DNA of 64,000 nt, from NCBI GenBank assembly GCA_937892915.1, contig CALBIC010000101.1, positions 40,738-104,737 of the forward strand, given 5' to 3'. Within the stretch, counting starts at the first letter, position 1, and the number at the start of each line of letters is the position of its first letter. Both the position numbers and the translations under genes were made by a program. This stretch comes from UBA5972 sp002430125 (GTDB taxonomy: Bacteria > Pseudomonadota > Alphaproteobacteria > Rhodobacterales > Rhodobacteraceae). Positions 59,933 through 64,000 of this stretch are shown piece after piece. Under the pieces are notes generated by a model. That model ran no database searches. It worked only from the letters and a program-made list of their open reading frames with translations, and was not told where the DNA came from.

Positions 59933-61117
59933 ATGTTTTTGCCGCTTTTCACCAATATGCGCGACGCAAAACTACCGGTAAGCCTGCGGGAATATCTGGA
60001 TTTTCTGGCCGTCGTCAAAACCGGCATGGTGCTTTACGACATCGAGGGCTTTTACTATCTGGCGCGCACCGCCCTGGTAAAGGACGAGCGTAATCTTGAT
60101 AAATTCGACAGGATTTTCGCGGCGACCTTTAAGGGCATGGAAAACCTGTCCGTTCAGGATGTGATCAACGCGGTCGATATCCCCGAGGAATGGCTGCGCA
60201 AGATGGCCGAAAAACAGCTCAGCCCGGCAGAAATGGCCGAAATCGAAGCGCTTGGCGGTTTTGACAAACTGATGGAAACCCTGAAAGAACGGCTGAAGGA
60301 ACAAGAAGGCCGGCATCAGGGTGGCAGCAAATGGATTGGCACTGCGGGAACCTCGCCTTTCGGGGCGCATGGATATAACCCCGAAGGCGTGCGGATCGGT
60401 CAGGACCAATCCCGCCACCAGCGCGCCGTCAAAGTCTGGGACAAGCGCGAGTTTCGCAATCTGGATGACAGCGTTGAACTGGGCACCCGCAACATCAAAG
60501 TCGCCCTGAAACGCCTGCGCCGCTGGGCACGCGACGGGGCGGACGAGGAACTTGATCTGAACGGTACGATCCGGGCTACCGCCGAACATGGCTATCTGGA
60601 TATTAAAACCCGCCCCGAACGGCGCAACGCGGTTAAGGTCTTGTTGTTTTTGGACGTCGGCGGGTCAATGGACCCTTACATTCGTCTGGTCGAGGAACTG
60701 TTTTCAGCGGCTAAAACCGAATTCAAGCATCTTGAATACTTCTATTTCCACAACTGCCTTTATGAAGGCGTGTGGAAAGACAACCGTCGCCGCTGGCAGG
60801 AACAGACCCCTACGCACGACATCCTGAACAAGTATGGCCCTGATTATAAATGTATTTTCGTTGGTGATGCGTCAATGTCGCCTTATGAAATCGCCTATCC
60901 CGGTGGCGCCAATGAACACTGGAACCCCGAGGCCGGATCGGTTTGGCTGGGCCGCACCATGGAAAGCTGGAAACATAATATCTGGATCAACCCATTGCCG
61001 GAAAAACACTGGCAATACACCCATTCGATCCAGATGATCCGCGAACTTTTCGGCGAACGGATGTATCCGATGACCCTAAAAGGAATCGAGGCGGGCATGA
61101 AAGAACTGGTCAGGTGA
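59933..61117 (+). CDS. CoxE-like von Willebrand factor A protein
   Basis: A 394-residue protein of the CoxE/YeaD-type VWA family, the usual partner of MoxR ATPases. Residues 1-110 form a helical region (REYLDFLAVVKTGMVLYD) and the VWA domain begins near residue 225 (RNAVKVLLFLDVGGSMDPY). The MIDAS motif reads D241-V-G-G-S245, with Gly in the place of the first Ser of D-x-S-x-S. FVGDASMSPYEI may supply the later metal ligands. Relatives assist cofactor insertion. It lies in a tight run of genes. Confidence 0.85.
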   Translation: MFLPLFTNMRDAKLPVSLREYLDFLAVVKTGMVLYDIEGFYYLARTALVKDERNLDKFDRIFAATFKGMENLSVQDVINAVDIPEEWLRKMAEKQLSPAEMAEIEALGGFDKLMETLKERLKEQEGRHQGGSKWIGTAGTSPFGAHGYNPEGVRIGQDQSRHQRAVKVWDKREFRNLDDSVELGTRNIKVALKRLRRWARDGADEELDLNGTIRATAEHGYLDIKTRPERRNAVKVLLFLDVGGSMDPYIRLVEELFSAAKTEFKHLEYFYFHNCLYEGVWKDNRRRWQEQTPTHDILNKYGPDYKCIFVGDASMSPYEIAYPGGANEHWNPEAGSVWLGRTMESWKHNIWINPLPEKHWQYTHSIQMIRELFGERMYPMTLKGIEAGMKELVR

Positions 61118-61464
61118 AACAAAAACTCCGGTTTTTGTGGCGCCAACATAAGGCACTGTTTCTTGCCTTTTCACTTGCCGCTTTGGTTACGGTTTTCTTC
61201 CTCATTCGCGCCGTTGTGTTCTTTGTTTACTGGTCTGATCCGGCACATCGCAACCTGCCGCTCGAGGCATGGATGACCCCGCGCTATATCGCCTATTCCT
61301 ATGACTTGCCTTTGGAAGATGTCGGGGAATTACTGGGCATAGAGGCCGGGGCCGAGTTTCGCCCAACCCTTGAAAGCATCGCGCGCAAACAAGGTGTGCC
61401 CGTCAGCGATCTGATGGACCGGATCACACAACAACTTGCCAGCAGACAAGCCATAAAGCCGTGA
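61114..61464 (+). CDS. Single-span membrane protein, hypothetical
   Basis: A 116-residue protein starting with GTG at 61114, which overlaps the VWA stop (GTGA). The N terminus is basic (KQKLRFLWRQHK), a transmembrane segment follows (about residues 14-40, LFLAFSLAALVTVFFLIRAVVFFVYW), and the rest is a soluble domain (LPLEAWMTPRYIAYSYDLPLEDVGELLGIE) that looks helix-turn-helix-like. I do not recognise the family. Its stop overlaps the DedA start by four bases, so it is co-translated with both neighbours. Confidence 0.75.
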   Translation: MKQKLRFLWRQHKALFLAFSLAALVTVFFLIRAVVFFVYWSDPAHRNLPLEAWMTPRYIAYSYDLPLEDVGELLGIEAGAEFRPTLESIARKQGVPVSDLMDRITQQLASRQAIKP

Positions 61465-62063
61465 CCGACCAAATTATCGCCCTTGTGCCAACCTATGGCC
61501 TGACATTGCTGGCGTTGATCGTTTTCCTAAGCTGTCTGGCGCTGCCGGTTCCGTCATCGCTGGTGATGCTGACCAGTGGGTCGTTTGCCGCGGCTGGCGA
61601 TCTGGCGCTGTTGCCAACATTTGTGGTGGCATGGCTGGCTGCCGTTTTCGGTGATCAGGTTGGATATCTTATCGGAAAACAAGGTGGTACGCGGCTTTTG
61701 GCGCGGCTTTCGGATCACCCGGATCGGGCAGCCCTGCTTGGCAAAGCCCGCCACTGGATCGACAAACGCGGCGGCCCCGGCGTGTTTTTTTCGCGCTGGC
61801 TGGTCAGTCCATTGGGGCCATATGTCAACTTTATCGGCGGGGCGACGGGCCTTGGCTGGGCGCGGTTTACCATTTGGGGTGCTGGTGGCGAGCTGGTTTG
61901 GGTCAGCCTTTATGTCGGCCTCGGCGTGGTTTTTGCGGAAAATATCGCGGCAGTTGCCGAAGTCGCCTCGGATACCAGTGGCATTTTGGCGGCGGGATTT
62001 GTAACAGTTTTCCTTGGTTGGCGCCTGTTGGCGGTTTTGAGACAACACCGCAAAATGCACTAG
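61461..62063 (+). CDS. DedA-family (VTT domain) membrane protein
   Basis: A 200-residue inner-membrane protein of the DedA/SNARE-associated family. The conserved parts are SSLVMLTSGSFAAAGDLALLPTF, GDQVGYLIGKQGG, KRGGPGVFFSRWLVSPLGPYVNFIGGATGLGWARF and a C-terminal pair of hydrophobic segments. The FSRWL-x-x-LGP motif holds the essential arginine. Some family members flip undecaprenyl phosphate or phospholipids. GTG start at 61461, overlapping the upstream stop. Confidence 0.9.
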   Translation: MTDQIIALVPTYGLTLLALIVFLSCLALPVPSSLVMLTSGSFAAAGDLALLPTFVVAWLAAVFGDQVGYLIGKQGGTRLLARLSDHPDRAALLGKARHWIDKRGGPGVFFSRWLVSPLGPYVNFIGGATGLGWARFTIWGAGGELVWVSLYVGLGVVFAENIAAVAEVASDTSGILAAGFVTVFLGWRLLAVLRQHRKMH

Positions 62064-62101
62064 CCTCTTGCCGGGTGGATTGAATCTAATTAAGTTACGC
62101 C

Positions 62102-63271
62102 ATGTCAAACGCTCCAACAGTTCATATCGATGTCGCCGAATTTACCCGCGACCCTTATCCCGCCTTAAAAGCCATGCGCGCCCGGACCCCGATTGCCTTT
62201 GTGCCGGAACTTGGTGCGACTTTGTTCGCCAAGCGCGATGCGATTTTTGTGAACGAGAAAATCATCGACGTGTTTTCCTCGCATCAGCCCGGTGGATTAA
62301 TGTCCGCACTGATGGGCGAGAACATGATGCGCAAGGACGGCGACGCGCATATGGCCGAACGCAAGGCGATCTTTCCGACGGTTTCACCGCGAACCGTGCG
62401 CGATGTTTGGCTGGATCAGTTTGCCACTGCTGCGGACCGCGTCCTTGATGGCTTGGTCGCCAAGGGTCAGGGTGATCTGGTTTATGATTATGCGATGCTG
62501 GTGTCGGCTGAGGCGCTGAAAGTGATCACTGGTCTGATCAATATGGATGCGCCGGAAATGGATCGCGTCAGTCAGGGCATGATGGACGGGATCGCAAACT
62601 ATACCGGCGATCCGGCAGTTGCAGCGCGGTGTAACAATTGCACAGCGTCAATTGACGCCCATATTGATGTGATGATGCCGATACTTGCCGCCGAACCAAA
62701 CCTTTCTTTGTTGTCCGTGCAAATGCAGGCGGGCCTGTCGGATGCGCAACTGCGCGCCAATGTAAAACTGGCGATTTCCGGCGGCCAGAACGAACCCCGC
62801 GATGCCATCGCCGGTACAATCTGGGCGCTGCTGAAACATCCGGATCAGTTGGCGCAGGTGATGGCCGGCGAGATCGAATGGTTGCAGGCATTTGAAGAAT
62901 ACGCCCGCTGGACCTCGCCGATTGGCATGTCGCCACGCCGCGTGGCGCGCGAATTCACAGTGGATGGCGTGACCCTACAACCGGAAGACCGGGTGTTCTT
63001 CATGTTTGGCTCGGCCAACCGCGACGAGGATGTCTTTGAAAAACCTGATGAATTTTATCTTTCCCGCGACGTGAGCCGGTCAATCGCCTTTGGGGCCGGG
63101 CCGCATTTCTGTGCAGGCGCCTGGGCCAGCCGCGCGTTGATTTCCCAAGTCGCTTTGCCAAAAGCATTCGCACGCCTAAAAAACCTGCGCCTTGCTGATG
63201 GGGCTGATCCACAACCGGTTGGCTGGGCTTTTCGCGGACTGCCCAGCCTGCCTTGCGTGTGGGACGCCTGA
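62102..63271 (+). CDS. Cytochrome P450
   Basis: A 389-residue soluble bacterial P450. The haem-binding loop is FGAGPHFCAG with Cys337 as thiolate ligand. The K-helix E-x-x-R is in FEEYARW, and the following region has SPIGMSPRRVARE. The I helix is unusual: ISGGQNEPRDAIAG, with N230-E231-P232 where most P450s have an acid-Thr pair for oxygen activation. No ferredoxin or reductase gene adjoins it. The substrate is unknown. It follows DedA by 38 bases and precedes the M48 protease by 16. Confidence 0.9.
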   Translation: MSNAPTVHIDVAEFTRDPYPALKAMRARTPIAFVPELGATLFAKRDAIFVNEKIIDVFSSHQPGGLMSALMGENMMRKDGDAHMAERKAIFPTVSPRTVRDVWLDQFATAADRVLDGLVAKGQGDLVYDYAMLVSAEALKVITGLINMDAPEMDRVSQGMMDGIANYTGDPAVAARCNNCTASIDAHIDVMMPILAAEPNLSLLSVQMQAGLSDAQLRANVKLAISGGQNEPRDAIAGTIWALLKHPDQLAQVMAGEIEWLQAFEEYARWTSPIGMSPRRVAREFTVDGVTLQPEDRVFFMFGSANRDEDVFEKPDEFYLSRDVSRSIAFGAGPHFCAGAWASRALISQVALPKAFARLKNLRLADGADPQPVGWAFRGLPSLPCVWDA

Positions 63272-63287
63272 TCCCCATATTGACCGG

Positions 63288-63968
63288 ATGCTGCGACTAA
63301 CCCCCATTTTGCTGGCGATTTTGTGGGCCTATGCCACCTATCGGTTTTCTGCTTGGCGAACAGCCAAGGAACTGGACGCGAAATCCAGCATTTTGCGGGA
63401 TTCAAGGCTGGCCGGACTGACCGCAAAAATGGCGGTGGCGCTTGAGGTGCCGCATATTCCGGTGCACATCTACGAGATTGAACCGGTCAACGGGTTAGCA
63501 GCGCCTGACGGGCGGATATTCATCACCCGTGGGTTCTTCAACAAATATCAGGCGGGCGACGTATCCGCCGAAGAACTGGCCTCGGTCATTGCGCATGAAC
63601 TGGGCCATGTCGCGCTTGGCCATTCCCGTCGCCGGATGATTGATTTTTCCGGTCAAAACGCCATTCGCGTCGCCCTTGGCATGGTCTTGGGCCGTCTGAT
63701 ACCGGGGATCGGGTTCTATTTGGCCAATATCCTGACCAGCCTTTTAGCGGCGCGTCTGTCGCGACAGGACGAACACGAAGCTGATGCCTATGCCAGTGCG
63801 TTGTTGGTCAAGTCCGGGATCGGGGTTTCGGGGCAGAAAAGCCTGTTCCACAAGCTTGATGCACTGACCAAAAGCGGCGGGCGGCAACTTGCGTGGATGA
63901 TGAGCCATCCGGCAACCGACGAACGTATCCGCGCGATTGAAGACCGCGAAGCGGCGTGGAAGCGTTAG
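63288..63968 (+). CDS. M48-family metallopeptidase, membrane-anchored
   Basis: A 226-residue zinc protease. An N-terminal hydrophobic segment (residues 4-20, LTPILLAILWAYATYRF) anchors it. The zinc site is HELGH (103-107) with E162 in DEHEADAYA as third ligand, the M48 order. ANILTSLLAARLSRQ is a second hydrophobic stretch (about 145-160). The C terminus has the SHPATDERIRAI motif typical of M48 proteins. The ATG at 63288 is used; the open frame to 63192 overlaps the P450 gene. Confidence 0.9.
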   Translation: MLRLTPILLAILWAYATYRFSAWRTAKELDAKSSILRDSRLAGLTAKMAVALEVPHIPVHIYEIEPVNGLAAPDGRIFITRGFFNKYQAGDVSAEELASVIAHELGHVALGHSRRRMIDFSGQNAIRVALGMVLGRLIPGIGFYLANILTSLLAARLSRQDEHEADAYASALLVKSGIGVSGQKSLFHKLDALTKSGGRQLAWMMSHPATDERIRAIEDREAAWKR

Positions 63969-64000
63969 GGTAATCCGCGATATTGCCGTCGTGAAATGAG

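Overview
The window reads as a chromosome segment of an alphaproteobacterium of the Rhodobacterales (Rhodobacteraceae/Roseobacter type). The support is gene order and protein style: an argS-SPOR-nagZ-scpA-scpB operon with dgt and erpA beside it, a DUF177-rpmF-plsX-fabH-ihfA-merR run, a DksA with a single cysteine, the long dCTP deaminase form, and TRAP transporters. The DNA is moderately GC-rich by eye (not counted). No rRNA, insertion sequence, prophage or CRISPR array was seen.

Layout. 1-0.7 kb: start of the nuo (complex I) operon, running off the left edge. 0.88-1.29 kb: a frameshifted DUF2231-like membrane protein relic. 1.3-3.3 kb: Tat-exported cpdB. 3.4-13.1 kb: a leucine/isovalerate (liu) operon on the minus strand, liuA-DUF1311-small secreted protein-liuB-nitronate monooxygenase-liuD-GST-GST-liuE-liuC, with a promoter and palindromic operator before liuA. 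13.2-16.7 kb: an octamer tandem repeat, a DegT-family aminotransferase, an MmgE/PrpD protein and a phosphoglycolate phosphatase. 16.8-21.8 kb: glmU-glmS-alkD-like-moaA. 21.9-29.2 kb: olsB-like acyltransferase, msrB, bamE, the fatty-acid/ribosome/IHF block, tRNA-Pro(GGG) and dcd. 29.2-35.5 kb: a TRAP uptake plus hydrolase operon (dctP-dctQ-dctM-cyclase-FAH hydrolase-SMP-30-OsmC), with a terminator between dctP and dctQ. 35.9-40.2 kb: a GntR regulator divergent from a decaying glxB-glxC-glxD-glutamine-synthetase-like operon. 40.4-46.6 kb: intact gltB-gltD. 46.6-53.1 kb: scpB, scpA, nagZ, SPOR protein, argS and dgt on the minus strand. 53.2-56.8 kb: erpA, cytochrome c, xthA, a flavin monooxygenase and dksA. 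56.9-64 kb: a MoxR ATPase, GNAT, DUF2927 lipoprotein, a 56-residue membrane protein, a CoxE-like VWA protein, a membrane protein, DedA, a P450 and an M48 protease.

How the genes work together. The liu operon covers isovaleryl-CoA to acetoacetate plus acetyl-CoA, except that initial leucine transamination and oxidative decarboxylation are not here. The glx-type operon encodes split homologues of the three parts of glutamate synthase (amidotransferase, GXGXG, FMN domain) plus a glutamine-synthetase-like ligase. Three of its four genes are broken, by two TAA codons, one TAG codon, a large deletion and a frameshift. The operon lies directly upstream of an intact fused glutamate synthase. Its promoter and a GntR-type palindrome are still recognisable, so the loss looks recent.

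I did not find a clearly new multi-gene system. The most informative signals are the pathway-level decay of the glx operon, the operator at the liuA start point, the internal terminator in the TRAP operon, and the liu operon that carries two GSTs, a nitronate monooxygenase-like gene and two exported proteins.
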